Source of the DNA: Dasypus novemcinctus
Lineage: Eukaryota; Chordata; Mammalia; Cingulata; Dasypodidae
Length of the DNA: 64,000 nucleotides
Assembly (NCBI RefSeq): GCF_030445035.2
Contig: NC_080690.1
Span: 32,452,796 to 32,516,795 of the forward strand
Direction: 5' to 3'
Part shown: positions 13,201 to 28,200 of the stretch, one piece after another
Numbering within the stretch: position 1 is the first letter of the stretch
Layout: each line of letters starts with the position of its first letter
Notes under the pieces: model-generated
The model's input: only the letters and a program-made list of their open reading frames with translations
Told to the model about the DNA's origin: nothing
Database searches by the model: none
Translations under genes and position numbers: made by a program

Positions 13201-16200
13201 TCTAAATTGGACTTTGCTTTAAAGTGTTAAGAACCAGGTCCCTAACTAAAGGTTAGGTGTGGCAGGAATATTAATAAATGGGAAGAATAGGAAAAAAATT
13301 TTAAGAGAGCCATAGTACAGTACAGCATTCAGATTCTGATCCTCACTGCCTGCTTTCAGCCACTGTGTGGGACTAAGTGCAATAAATCAATGTGTCCTAA
13401 TTTTATTACTTGGCAAGTGTGCTACTTTTCCTGAATTGACCTTAGAATTTCTTCAGTGGAACTATTACTATAATGTTTGGAGTTGGGGTGGGATATATGC
13501 TTATTTTTGCAGATTGATCATTATATTTTTTCAAACAGACCAAAGTTTAGATGTGCCACCAAAGAAAGATAACAGATTATTAGCTCTGCTTTCAAATAAA
13601 TGACAATCGAATGGGGAAAGAGCTAATTGGGTGATTTGTAGTTAGAAATTGGATTCCCTTTTCAAAAGCTGAATGTTAAAAGATGAATGATACTTTTAAA
13701 ATAAAACTATGTAAAATTTCCCCCAAAAGAATCTAGGGAGTTATAAAACAATATTCTGTTTGATTTCTGATTTGGATGCAAGAAATTGGAATCATTTGGT
13801 TTTCATGGGTATGGATGTGGCACCTGTCTCAGCTCTTCCTTCTGGCTTATTTGCTCTTATTTCTTTTTTCCATTTTACACTTTTTTTATACTGCACTTTT
13901 TTCTCTTCCCTTTTGCGTCCTTTTGAAAATTTTATCCTTCTAGTGCCCCAGTCTTTTCCTTATTCCTCCTTCTCTGGTAATTTTTTTTAGAGTCCAGTGA
14001 AGACAAAAGTCTGCATTGACTTCTGTCTTGGCTTAGGGTACATTATTATCATAGTTAGACCAATTCACCTGTTTTCTTGCTTACCAAGATAAAACAGGTT
14101 ATCTTGTTTTAAAATTTCCAAGGTAACCTTCAAGTTTTCTGAGCTTGTTTTGTTTTTGAAGCACTGACCTCTTCCTCTCTCTGCCACTTTAATGCTTATT
14201 TCACTTTCCCCTTTTTTCTTCTTTCTTTTGGGGACAGGGGTGGAGTACTAGCTAAATAACTGTTCTGCTCTGCTTCACTACCAGATCATAGAATCTCCTT
14301 TCTTATAAATAAACTTGCCTTTTCCACTTTAACTTTATGTAACATTTAACTAGCTGATAATGATTTGTGGGTATTTTCATTTGGTACCTATCTATTATAC
14401 CAATTATTGTTTGATTTTTCTGGGGTAACTAGTTGAGAGTTTCAGTAGCTTCTATCCAGCTTCGTTATTGGTTAAGTCAACTGGGAAAGTTATCTTAAAT
14501 TCTGTAAGAATGTAAAATACAAGAAATTTTATCTCCTCCTTGGAGGAAACATGCATTATCCAGAATGTCTTAATATGACCTCTGGTGGGTTACTGAAATT
14601 TGATTTTCAATATGTATAATTTTCTAAATTGTTTCACCATAGGCTACTTATTTTCTGTTTTAAAATTGCCATGAGCACATTCTCATTTTTCATTTTCTCT
14701 ACTAAACTTAAAACTGGAGGAATTCTGTCCTCGTTCCGTAGTGGGGAGGTCATTCTCCTAATTATATCCTTTTTACAAAGTGAAAATTAGAAAAGTGAAA
14801 ATAGGAACATATTAGAGATTACCTCTTAAGCATGAAAATTAAAGTTGTAAGAAGCTTGTTTGTGTGTGTTATCTCATTTCTGTCTTTGTTTTTGTTCCTA
14901 TGGTAGATGCACCAGCAAGGAATCCTGAAGACTGATGACCTCATAACAAGGTTCTTTCGTCTGTGTACTGAAATGTGTGTTGAAATCAGTTATCGTGCTC
15001 AGGCTGAGCAGCAGCACAATCCTGCTGCTAATCCTACCATGATCCGAGCCAAGTGCTATCACAACTTGGATGCCTTTGTCCGACTCATTGCACTGCTAGT
15101 AAAGCACTCAGGGGAGGCTGCCAACACTGTCACAAAGATTAATCTGCTGAACAAGGTCTGAAATCCTTTCTTGCCTTAGTCATGGTACCCTTGAAGTCTG
15201 TATATCAGAGGTTCTCAACCCCAGAGCATTTTATAATATCCCTTTTAAATGTCCTAAAATTAAATTGTGACTATGTGAACATATCTACAAAATTTTAGAA
15301 ATACTAATACAAAAGAAAAAATATCCATGGGACTGTTCAGTACAAACAGTGAGCCCGAAGGGTAAACCATGGGCTATAGCTAATAGTGTAATTACAAAAT
15401 AAATGTGTGTTCATTAGTTGTAACAAATGTGCCACACTAATGCAAGGTGTTAATAATATAGTGGTATTAAAAGAAAAAAGAGGGAAACGGACTTTGGCCC
15501 AGTGGTTAGGGCGTCCGTCTACCATATGGGAGGTCCGCGGTTCAAACCCCGGGCCTCCTTGACCTGTGTGGAGCTGGCCATGCACAGTGCTGATGCGCGC
15601 AAGGAGTGCCGTGCCACGCAAGGGTGTCCCCCGCGTGGGGGAGCCCCACGCGCAAGGAGTGCGCCCGTGAGGAAAGCCGCCCAGCGTGAAAAGAAAGAGC
15701 AGCCTGCTGAGGAATGGCGCCACCCACACTTCCCGTGCCACTGACGACAACAGAAGCGGACAAAGAAACAAGACGCAGCAAATAGACACCAAGAAGAGAC
15801 AACCAGGGGAGGGGGGGAATTTAAATAAATAAATAAATCTTTAAAAAAAAAAAAAGAAAATAAAAAAGAATTAATGGTGTATTTCAGTATGGTTAATGCT
15901 TGGTAATGACTACATTAAAAGAAAGATATTAGATATACAATATATTTAGATAGTATGAGGCTTGCCCCTGCACACAAAGCACTGTGACGGGACGGCTAGG
16001 AACAGCCACTGATAGGAAGTTTGGCAGCTTAAATACCACAAATGACATTGCAGTCATTGACCTGACTTCTCTGAAATGAAATAAATTTCGGTTTTCTTTT
16101 AATTTTCATATTAATTTCATTCTTGGAAAATCTAAATATTAAAACATGCAAAAATAGGTGTAAAAAATGGGACTAAAGATTTTCGTCTTGTGTAATTAAA

Positions 16201-19200
16201 AATGGGTCCTGCAAGGTTTAGTGGTGAAATAAATTGGTGTACAGGACAGTTTGGTGAGACATCTCTACAGCTGTTTCCCTGGACCCCGCCTACTAAATGG
16301 CAAAAGAAGTATAAATCATTTGCCATTTGTCAACTTCATGTCAGACCAGGAAAAATAGATAACTAGATTGCTTTGTCTTGGTAAAAATGTGAGGGGCCAT
16401 GTTGATTTCCAGAGTGTTAAAAAACCTTTTGGCCATTTGTGAACAACATACATGTCTGATCCAATGGCATTGAAATTCAAAAGAAAACGCAAATACTGCA
16501 GGCCAAATCAAACCAATATATGGCCCATTCAACTGCCAGTGTACAGTTTTTTATTCAAATAGTATTATATTTTTTTCCTTTAATGTGGGCTTAAGAATGC
16601 AAGGTAAAAAGCATGACTTGAAAATTGTCTTATTGACTACAAGCTAAAATCTGTGTGCTCTATAGGTCCTTGGTATAGTAGTGGGAGTTCTCCTGCAGGA
16701 TCATGATGTTCGCCAAAGTGAATTTCAGCAGCTTCCCTACCATCGAATTTTTATCATGCTGCTCTTAGAACTCAATGCACCTGAGCATGTGTTGGAAACC
16801 ATTAACTTTCAGACACTTACCGCTTTCTGGTGAGTATTGTTGGAATTAATTTCTGCTTAAAAGTTGCTGGTTTAGAGATAACAGAATTTGAGGACTGGAG
16901 TTCTTGTGGCTTTGAGGCATGAAGATTTTTTTAAAGACAATATACTTATTGTCTATTTGCTTACATTCATGTCTTGTTCACTGTATATAAGTTGGACTGT
17001 GCTTCTCACTAAATGTTTTCTTTTTTCAGCAATACATTCCACATTTTGAGGCCTACCAAAGCTCCTGGCTTTGTGTATGCCTGGCTTGAGCTGATATCCC
17101 ACCGGATATTTATTGCAAGAATGCTGGCACATACACCACAGCAGAAGGTGTGGCTGCAGTTTATCTCCTACAGAAGAAGATTGCTAGCTGGGGTTTATTG
17201 GTGCTGCATGCAGATTTCTCTTAGTCATTTAGTGGTGATTCTTCCAAGGTTTGCAAGAGAAAGTACTTCCCAAGCTTAGCTGGGAATTCTTTTCTTTAAT
17301 GTTGAGTCAAGTAATAGAAGCTTACCTAAGTACTTGACTTTATGCCAGAAAGCCTTTTTCAGTGATTAGCGTCTTGTGCCTCCAAGTCTGTCTTTTATGT
17401 CAGTTTCTGAAAAGGTTTTTGTTAAAAAGTTCAGACATTTGGGTACCTCCCTAGACATGTGAATAAATCTCTGGATAATAGGCCTCTGGAAGCTGACAGT
17501 TCTACAGGTGATTCTAATGATAAAGACTTATACCTAAGCCTGAGAACTGCTGAGTTTTGTTGAAGAATTACTAATCCAATTGGGAATACAGCACAGTTAA
17601 TATGAGAAAGCTCTCAACCGTTTTTGCAAATGACAAATGAGTACTGTAGAAAGTACCTTTGTTTGGCCCCTCAGAGCAGAAGAAAATGTGATTATTAGTA
17701 GGTCCTGGAGTGAACACGGCAAATATAGTGAATTAACCCTTTAATGGAATTGTTTTTGTTTGGTGGAGAAGAATATTGAAGGAGGAGGAAACACACTGTG
17801 TAAAATTACCCTAGAATGAACATAATTTGTATAATTGTAAGTTTGGCTATTATAATGTTGAGTTTGGCTAAAAACAGAGTATTCCTATTACAAACCAGGT
17901 GATGTTATTTGTCAGAAATTGAGTTGGGAGTGGGAAAAGAAATGGCTGAGGCCCATGTTTTCTTTAAAAGAAGGAATTTAAAAAATGGACCCCTGCTTGT
18001 TAGAGCTTTTCTATCAGAAATGCCCCAAGGTCCTCCCCTCCACTTAAATTTTGCTGCAGGCACAAGAAATAATATGACCTGGAATTTCTACTGTCAGTTT
18101 TTTCCTAATACTGTTTCCTACTACTACCATAGAGAGGCACTTATGTGCCAGGTTGTATTTGTTGTAAGTGGGTCGAAATCAAGTCATAGTGTAGCTGCTT
18201 GTGCAGACTTACTTGGTGATCAAACCACCACAGAGTTTATTTATATAAGGCTCATGTACATTCCTTTCTTTCAGGGATGGCCTATGTATGCACAGCTACT
18301 GATTGATTTATTCAAATATTTAGCGCCTTTCCTTAGAAACGTGGAACTCACTAAACCTATGCAAATCCTCTATAAGGTAATTAATGCCTATTTATAAATG
18401 CAAATATATTCTTCCTGAAGTGGGAAAAATAAAAGTAAATTCTCAATTGAGACTAGAAGGCCTAATTTATTTACTTTTTGATATTATGCTATTAAAGTAT
18501 AACAAATATTTAGAAAAGTACAAAAATCAATCATCCCTGTAAAACCAGCACTCTGATCATAGAGTATTCATATGTTCAACTTTAGTGTAGATATTACTGG
18601 TATTCCAAGGTGTCTATACAAATTTACACTGACAGCAGCAAGAGTTACTATTTCTTCATGTTTTGCTACACTTGGTATTACCTATTTTTCATTTTAGCCA
18701 TTCTAGCAGTGTGTAATAGGATCTCATTGAATATTTAATTTATATTTCCTTGAAGACCTCTTAAAGAGGTTTTTTGTGTGTATATCAAGCCATTAGGTTA
18801 TGCCTTTTTTGTAAAATTCCTCTTCCAGTCTTTTGCTCATATTTCTGTCATTTGCTGTTTTTTTATCAATGTTATTGAAATGTATTCATAAACCAGTCTA
18901 TCTAAAGTGTATAATCAGTGGCATTTGGTCTAATCACAGAGTTGTGCATTCACACTTCAATCAATATTAGAGCATTTTTATTACTCCAAAAGAAAAAAGA
19001 AAAAAACAACAAAGACCCCTTAGTAGTCACTTCTCAATCTCTCAGTCCTTCTGCCATTTTTACCATTGATGGAAGGTTATTAGTGTATTACTATACACTG
19101 TTGTCCATAGTTTGCTTGGTTTTGTATTTTTGCCCAAATATCACCCTGATATTAACATCTTGTAATATTAACATAAATTTGTTCTGTTTCAGGGGAAAAA

Positions 19201-22200
19201 AATTCTTATATATACTGTTAACCGTACTCATTTTTCACAAGTGAGTTTGCTATGCTATCCCATGTTTCATTTTCGAGCTTTCCTTCTAGTGATACATACA
19301 ATCTTAGACTTTCCCTTTTAGCCACTATCACACCCATATATTAGTGCTGATAATTACAAAAAGTTTGATGTGCTATCACCATTTCTGTTTCCTTAAACAT
19401 AATTCTGCACAGATTAAACCTCACCTTTCCATTCTCAACCACATTCCAGTTTCTGGTGACTTATATTCTAGCTTTTAACTCCCTGACTTTGCTTATTATA
19501 TTGAGTTCATAATAGTGAAATCATACCATATTTGTCTTTTTGTGTCTGGCTTAATTCACTTAACATAATGTCTTCCAGGTTCATCCATGTTGTCATATGC
19601 TTCTCGACTTCATTTCTTCTTACAGCTGCATGATATTCCATCATGTACATACACCACAGTTTATCTATCACTTCATCAATTGATGGATACCTGGGTTGTC
19701 TCCATCTTTTGGCAGTCAAGAATAATGCTGCTTTGAACATCGGTGTGCAGATGTCTGTTCTTGGCACTCCTCTCAGTTTTTCTGGGTAGATACCCAGTAA
19801 TGGTATTGCCAGATTACGTGCAAATCTATATTCAATTTCTTTAGGAACTGCCAAACAGTCCTCCACAGTGACTGTACCATTCTACATCCCCATCAGCAGT
19901 AAATAAGTGTTCATATCTTTCCACAGCCACTCCAACACTTGTAGTTCCATCTTTTTAATAGTGGCCATTCTAATAGATGTGAAGTGGTATTGCATTTTAG
20001 CTTTGATTTGCATTTCCCTAATTGCTAGTGATGCTGAATATTTTTTCATGTGTGTTTTTGCCACTTCTATTTTTCATTTGGACAGATGTCTATTTAAGTC
20101 TTTTACCCTTTTTTAATTGTTTGTCTTTTTATTAAGTTGTAGAATCTTTTTATCTATTTTTCATTGTTGTTGTTTGTGCTTTGGGTATAAAAGCCAAGAA
20201 ATCACCACCTACCACAAGATCTAGAAGATTTTTCCTTACATTTTCTTCTAGTAGTTTTATGGACCCTACTTTTCTCTTTAGCTCTTTCATCCATTTTGAG
20301 TTGATTCTTGTATAAGGAGTGAGATAGGGGTCCTCTTTCATTCTTTTGGTTATGGGTATCCAGTTCTTCGAGCACCATTTGATGAAGAGACTCTTTTGTC
20401 CTGGTAACATGGGCTTTGTAAGTTTTCAAAAACCAGTTGGCCATAGAGGTGAGAGTTTATTTCTGGCCTCTTTCACTTTGCTGATCAGTGTATCTATATT
20501 TATGCCAGTATCATGCTGTTTGGGCCACTGAATCTTTGTAGTATGTTTCAGGGTCAGGCAGTGAAATTCATCTCCCACATTGCTCTTCTTTATTAGAATG
20601 CTTTTGGCTTCGGGTACCCTTTTGTGTAAAGTAGGCGTTGGGATTTTGGTTGATATTACATTAAATCTATAAATCAGTTTGGGTAGGAGGGACATCATCA
20701 TGATATTTAGTCTTCCAATCCATGAGCACTGAATGCCTTTCCATTTCTTTAGGTCTTTGATTTCTTCTAGCATTGTTTTGTAGTTTTCTGAATATAGGTC
20801 CTGTACTTCCTTGGTAAGTTGAATAGTAGATACTTAAGTTTTTTGTTGTTATTGGTTTTTTCAATTTTTTAATTGCTGTTTTTATAGTCAACTCTTTTTT
20901 TTTTTTTTAAGTAAAATCATTTCTATTAGTCTTGCTAAGGCTTTGTTGATTTTACTGATCTCCTCAAAAGAACCAGCTTTAGGGTTTGTTGATTTTTTTT
21001 CCCCCCTTCTATTGTTTTGTATTGTTCTCAATTTCATTTATTTCTGTGCTAGTCTTTTTTATTTATTTCCTTCTGCTTGCTTTGGGACTGGTTTATTCTT
21101 TTCCGAGTCTTTCTAGTTATTCAGTTAGAACTTTCATTTAATCCTTTTTAAAAATTTTTAAAAATTATTTTGTTTTCTACGCAGGCTCAGCCAGTTTCTT
21201 CTTCTTTTTTTTTTTTTTCTTAAGGAGGTACCTGGGTTCAACCAGGGCCTCGTAAATGGGAAACAGGTGCTCAACCACTGAACTACATCCCTCTTTCTTG
21301 TAAATTGTTTTCTTGTTTTTGTTCCTTTCAGTATATTTACTAATTTCACTTAAAATTTCTTCCTTGACCCACTGATTGTTTAGGAGTATGCTGTTTGACC
21401 TCCATACATTTGTGAATTTTCCCCTTTCCCATCTATTATTGATTGCCAGTTTAATTCCATTATGATCTGAGAAGATGCTTGGTATAATTTCGGTCTTTTT
21501 TGTATTTACAGAGATCTGTCTTGTGACCCAGCATGTGGTCTATCCTGGAAAAAGATCCATGAGCACTCAAAAGAGGAATGATTTAGGATGCAATATTCTG
21601 TTAGGTCTTGCTTGTTTATCATGTTCAATTTTTACATTTCCTTCTTGATCTTCCTTTTAGCTTTTCCATCTAATGATGTCAGTGGTGTGTTGAAGTCTCC
21701 AACTGTTAGTATAGGAGATGTCTTTCTTCCTTCAGTTTAGACAGAGTTTGCCTCATGTATTTTGTGGCACCCTAATTAGGTGTATATGTACTTATGATTG
21801 TTACTACTTTCTGTTGGATTGTCTTTTTATTAATATATAATGGCCTTCTCGATCTCTTACAGCTTTTTTAAGAAAAAGATTTATCTATTTCTTCCCTTCC
21901 CTTCCTCCTGCCCTGCTGTTCTTGCTGTGTCCATTTGCTGTGTGATCTTCTGTATCTATTTCCTTTTGTCTTCTCTTCTCACTTTTTCTCCTCTAGGATT
22001 AACTGCAATTAGATCCTGGGGACCCCTTATGTAGGGAGAAGTTCCCTGTCAGTTGTGCCACCTCAGTTCCTGGTCTCTGCTGAGCTTCACTTTAACTTTT
22101 CCCTTCATCACTCTTTTGTTGCATCATCTTGCTGCATAACTCACTTGTGCAGGCACTGGCTTACCATGTGGACACTTGGCTCGCAGTGCAGGCACACTTT

Positions 22201-25200
22201 CTCTTTTTTTCACCAGGGGGCCCCAGGGATTGAACCCAGGTCCTCCCATATGGTAGGTGGAAGCCCTATCACTGGAGCCACATCCGCTTCCCTCTTACAG
22301 CTTTTTTGCTTTCAAAGTCCATTTGTCCAATATTAGTATAGCTACCCCTGCTCTTCCTTGGTTACTGTTTGCATGGAGTATTTTTTTTTTTTTTTTTTAC
22401 CATCTTCCAGGCAGTTTGTCTGCATGTATCAATAGCTTGTTTTCCTTTTTTAAGCCATAATGCACTGGCCAGTATGTTCAGATCAATTTGAATAGAAAAT
22501 ACTGATAACGTCATGCTTGTCTCATTCATGATATATTGGGAAAAGCTTCCAATAATTCACCATTAAGTATAATGTTTTTTTATACATCTGTAGTTTGTTT
22601 TGCAGATACTATTATTAAGGAAATTCCCTTCTATTCATAATTTGGAGTTTTTAAATCATTAAGTGATCTAAGACACTTATCATCTTCTTTTTTTGTGTTC
22701 AAGATCTAGTTAATGATCTGTTTTCATTGTTTTTTTTCCATTTTAAAAACAATTTAAGTATATCATTCATATATGAACATAAGTGCATATAAAGTTGTGA
22801 ACTTAAACATGCATATTATCATACAGTGCTCTCATACATCATCTCTCCCTCCCCCAAACACCTTGCATTGTCATGAAACATTTGTAACAAATTATGAAAG
22901 AGCATAGTCAAAGTATTACTACTAACTTTGTAGTCCGCATCTTACATTTTGGTGTATTTTTTCCACCCAACCCACCCTATTATTTTTACATTGATTTTTA
23001 AATACTTAAACCATCCTTGCATTCATGGTCCAGATATCATTTGCTCATGATTTATCAGTGAATTTCTAATATTTAGGATTTGGGTACCTACGTTCCTGAG
23101 AGAGAGCAGTCTTTTATAGTTTCTGCCTCAGGTTTTTATATCAGCATTATGCTGGTCTTATTAAAAGAGTTGGTAAACATTTTCTCTTTCTCTGTTTCCT
23201 AAAAGAGATTCTGAAAATAGTGTAAATTTTTCCGTAAATGGCAGAAATTTGCCAGTAAAGTCATCTGGGCCTGTAGTTTATTTGTGGAAAGGTTTTTAAC
23301 AAAATTGTCTTAATTTTATAAGTTAAATTTCATTTTCTTCTTGTTGAGTTGTTTTAAGGAATTTGTCCTCTTTATCTGAATTGTCAAACTTATTAGTATA
23401 GAGTTAAAATCTTTTTATGTATAGGGCTCTATAGTGTTATTTACATTTTAGTTCCTCTATTACTAACTTTTTTTTCATCATCAATCTTGCTAGGGTTTAC
23501 TCATTTTACTCTATTCTTTTCAATGAACTAACTTTTTAGCTTTCATTTTCCTTCCCCTGCTCTTTATGACTCCCCTGCAATTCGATTAAAATTTCTGCTC
23601 TTTTCTTCTACTTTCTTTTGTTTTCATTAGCTGTTCTCTTCTAGCTTCTGGAGAGAGAAGCCTACATCATTGCTTTTTTCTTCTTTGTTTTGTCCACCCT
23701 TTTATAACATAAAGGCCTATAAACTTCTTAGGACTAATATTTAATCATTTCCCAATAAAAATATTTTGGTAACTCCCCTGTTATATAATTATTAGAATTG
23801 ATTAAAGCCTGTAACTTTTTTGTTTTACTAAAGTATCCATTTTTCCTTGGGTGTTAAATTATTAAAAGAAAAAAATGTTACCTTTTTTTACTTACTTTTG
23901 AAAGAGCTAATGGTTTTTTGTTGTTTTTAAAACAGGGCACTTTAAGAGTGCTGCTGGTTCTTTTGCATGACTTCCCAGAGTTCCTTTGTGATTACCATTA
24001 TGGGTTCTGTGATGTGATCCCACCTAACTGTATCCAGCTAAGAAATTTGATCCTGAGTGCCTTTCCAAGAAACATGAGGCTCCCAGACCCATTTACTCCC
24101 AATCTGAAGGTAAAGTTCCAATCAAACATTAGAAAGTTTATCGGAAGCTTATGTGGCTCAAGCAGTTGAGTGCCTGCTTCCCACATGAGAGGTCCCATGT
24201 TCAGTACCCAGTGCCTCCTGAAAACAAAAAAACACAAGCAACCAAATGATTAAACCAACTCAGGGTGCCCATGTGGCTCAGTGGTTGAGTGCTGGACCTC
24301 CCACATATGAGGTCTGGGTGTTCAGTCCCTAGCACCTAAATTAAACAAGCAAACCAAAAAGAGAGTTATGTCTTAATCAGCCCTTCTTTGGATAAGCTTC
24401 CCCAACCCCCTACACCCTTAAGTTTTCTTATTAGGTAAGGTTGCAATTTTAGGAGAATTACTCATAAGAGTATGGTATTGCTGCTGCTGAATGTTGTTTT
24501 GTTGTATTTGTGTAGTTGCTATTTTCATCTTAATTTTGATACTAAGTTTAGCTACATTTCATTTGTTGGATGGCCCCCATAAGGCGAAGAGTTGAAGAAC
24601 AGACCTTTAAATGCCCATATCCTTATTTCATTGCATTTGCCATATGTGCTTGCATTTTTAATTATCAAAGTAACAGACATGGGACTACATAAAAATCATG
24701 CCACTGTAATGTGACTGCTGAAATTTTTATGTATTTTCTACACACCCCATTCATTTAATAGGTACCAAGTGTGATGTCTCTTACTTTGTTCTGCTGGGAT
24801 TTCTTTTTGAAATTTAAGTCCAGGAAATAAAAACCCTACCCTGACTTATTTTAGAAAGGTGTAATAAATTATGGAATGAGATGTCCTCATCATTTTGTAT
24901 ATAAGTTCTTAACAATTATGATGGTGGTCTAACCCCCTTTTAAAAACTGACTAATAAAGATTGATGAAACCAATAAAGAGGCAGCTCTATTCTTCATGGC
25001 TTTATTTGTGTAGCCTTAGGAAAAACAATCCTACCACTTTCTAGTATAGATAAAGTTTGCCTACAAATGATTCTGGTTGTGATTTTGCATTTGTTTGTGG
25101 CAGGTGGACATGTTGAGTGAAATTAACATTGCACCTCGGATTCTCACCAATTTTACTGGAGTGATGCCTCCTCAGTTCAAGAAGGATTTGGATTCATATC

Positions 25201-28200
25201 TTAAAACTCGATCACCAGTTACTTTTCTGTCTGATTTGCGCAGCAACCTACAGGTTATTTGGTGTTTGGCTTAACCCACTTTTTCAGCTGTCTTGCATAG
25301 AAAGCACTCGGTGTATGAATTATGCAATTCCGTGTGTTCAGTTGGGAGATGGCCTTTTCAATCTTACTGCCATGCTTTGATTTAAATATTTTAAAACAGT
25401 CATATCTAATAGTCAGATGTGATTAGGGGAGATAATACCAATTTTACTAGTTCATCAGTGATGCATTACTGTAACCTTTGGAAGTCCAGAGAACAGAGCC
25501 TTGGTTTTCTCTCTAAAAAGACCACCAACTCTCATTCCGTCTCTACTTGAAGATTTTTCTAATACGTTGATTCTGATTTTAATTTGCTGAAAGGAATGGC
25601 TTAAAGTTGTATCATCTTTCCAGTCCTCTCATACCAAGTCACCACTACTTTCTCCTCCTCCAAATCTGTTTAAAAATTGGGATAGTGATGAATTTTGACC
25701 TTATTAACTTAACAGTAGAGTACATACTGTTAATACCTGCTAAAGCTTTGGCTTCCTGAGGAAAATGTTTTGATTGTTGATACTGCCCCATCTTAGGGCA
25801 GCTATATTAGTTGTTAAATAACCTCCCAAAGTCAAGCAAGTTTCTGAAATTTAAAACACAAAGGATATCAAGCAACTCAGCCTTTCTATGAAAGCATAAG
25901 AATGGTTTAGAAGTTTTGACAATCGAACCAATCCTCTGTAGAAGTCAGCTCTGTTTTGCTCATTTAGGTGTCCAATGAACCTGGTAATCGCTACAACCTC
26001 CAGCTCATCAACGCACTGGTGCTTTACGTAGGGACTCAGGCCATTGCACACATCCACAACAAGGGCAGCACGCCTTCTATGAGCACGATCACCCACTCGG
26101 CACACATGGACATCTTTCAGAACCTGGCCGTGGACTTGGACACTGAAGGTGAATGAAGCTGGCCAGTTCTGAGTCAAGCTTTATGTACCTTTGGACACCA
26201 TCTGATTTCGTGTGAAATTAAACATGGTCCTTTTATTAGTCTTTCTTTAAACATAGGCTTATGTTTCATGGTATTGCTTGCTTGCTTTTTTCCCAGCATC
26301 TATTGGTTATCTGTTTGTCAGGCAATATGTTAAATGTTTAGTGTTCCAAAGATTGATAGGACTGCCCCTAACTGATCTTTAAAAAGATCACAGGATAACT
26401 CCTTTTGTGTAAGTTCTGTCTCGTGTGGTTGTGCTCCATTTCTTTTGGTGCTCTATATTTATTCTTGTACAATAGACCCCAACAGCTGATAACCAGCTAT
26501 ATAGTTCTGGTTATCTTAGCACAGATGTGCTTTAGAAGGACAACTACTTTTAACTTTGCCGTGGATTCTCAAGAGGCTGATTAGTCTTGAGATACTCTGC
26601 AGGCCTATATGTGGAAGGGATTTGAGACAGCTTATAGTCAAGGTTTAATAAAATTGAATTCATTAATTCCAGAGCCCAGCAATAAAAGCAGGGCATCTTT
26701 TAAGGAAATGTTAAGGTTCCACTGTGATAACCCTCATAAACATCAGGCAGAGGCAGTCAAGCCAATAGATATTTACTCCAATATAATTTAGACGAGCAAT
26801 TTTCAAAGTGTGGTCTGGGGATTTCCCCAAGCCACCTTTAGGAGGGAAATGAGGTCAAAACTATTTTTATAATAGAACATTTGCCTTTTTTGCTCTCATT
26901 CTGTCACAGGTGTAGGGTTTTCCAGAGGGTACGTGAAATGTGATGGTATAACATGGAATACAGAAACAGATATTAGAATCCAGTTGTCTTCTAATTAAGC
27001 TAAATTCTCCTTTTGGAAAATCATTATTTTAGTAATAATTACTATGTAGTCGATTTTAATATGAATAAATACTTCAAGATTTATTTCAATTATCTAATGT
27101 GAAAAGTATCAGAATACAACCCACGGAAATGAGAAACTTTTGAGTCCTGAGATTAAAAAAAGATTGAGAACCAGTTTAGTTAGACTAAAAGAATAATTCC
27201 TTTGAAAGTCTGTACCAGAAAATCCAAACCCTAGCTGATCACAACTTTTTAAATTTCCCTGTTGGCCTTTCAGAACAAGTAATCACTAAGCCAGATTTTC
27301 TTACTGTTTATTTTTAGGTCGATATCTCTTCTTGAATGCAATTGCAAATCAGCTGCGGTACCCAAATAGTCACACTCACTACTTTAGTTGCACCATGCTG
27401 TATCTTTTTGCAGAGGCCAACACTGAAGCTATCCAGGAGCAGATCACAAGGTAAGGGAGAAACTTGGTTTTCACATGCTTCTAAGTGGTACCCCTTCCCT
27501 TTAAATGATCTGAGTGGTTTTTCTATACATTGTGTTCATTGAGCACCTTTTCAAGTTGAGTAGCTTTTTACAAGTTAGATAGAATTGTGAGCAAATTAGA
27601 CATGGTTTCTGTACTTTTTTTTTTTTTTTATTTTGAGAAGGAAAAATGGTTTATTGACTGCCGGCCGGACTTGGGAGCTTTCTGTTTCAATCCCGAGCCT
27701 CCAACAAGATTTTTGAGTCCCTTTTATACAGAGAGGAAAGGCCAAATGGTTCTTTTGTTTCAGTTCTCAATAGGCTTAAATTAGCATATATCTTCTACAT
27801 CCTAGGTAAGCTTAATTTAGCATGGACTTCATACATTCTAGATAAGCTTTTAGCTTATCTTGGTTTGCATTTCCCCTGAATATTCAAAGTCTAGAGGGTT
27901 TGCATTGAAAAACTGTTTCCTGGGACTGGAGTCGTTGCCATGGTCACCAAGGGCAGGACTGCAGCCTATTATCATCCCACACGCACAAGTCACAGCTTAG
28001 GTTATCTCTTAAGAGACAAAAGAGCCTCCCACCCATAGCCCACATCATTCCCCTCTTAAGCCAAAGTTTAACTTGCTAAGCTTTGGCATAATTATTGTTG
28101 AAGCTATGAGGTGGATGACTGTTTGTTGTTTTGATTGATTACTTATCAGTCTTTAGTGTAGCATCCAGGACTGTTTTTAGGACTGTTTTTAGAAGTTTAG

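Larger units (their letters stand above)
18870..22460 (-). mobile_element. 5'-truncated LINE-1 (ORF2 3' part plus 3' UTR), interrupted by SINEs
   Basis: Minus-strand fragments in successive frames read as L1 ORF2. Landmarks are the C-terminal [10 protein letters not shown] and [14 protein letters not shown] at 19507-19866, KINSKWIKDL- and KLLEEN-type motifs at 20150-20410, and [23 protein letters not shown] at 20426-20773 (quoted as its first recognisable part). The 3' UTR lies to the left, down to about 18,870. Stops and frameshifts make it inactive. Two younger SINEs (21,205-21,296 and 21,870-22,291) interrupt it. The outer limits are estimates. Confidence 0.85.

Noticed and set aside
17013..17279. 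88-codon frame running past the CNOT1 exon 17030-17147
   Set aside because: The part after 17147 is intron read-through. The exon joins perfectly to 18275, as in human.
24127..24360. Two tRNA genes
   Set aside because: The heads resemble tRNA, but neither folds into a full cloverleaf and both have SINE bodies and A-rich tails.
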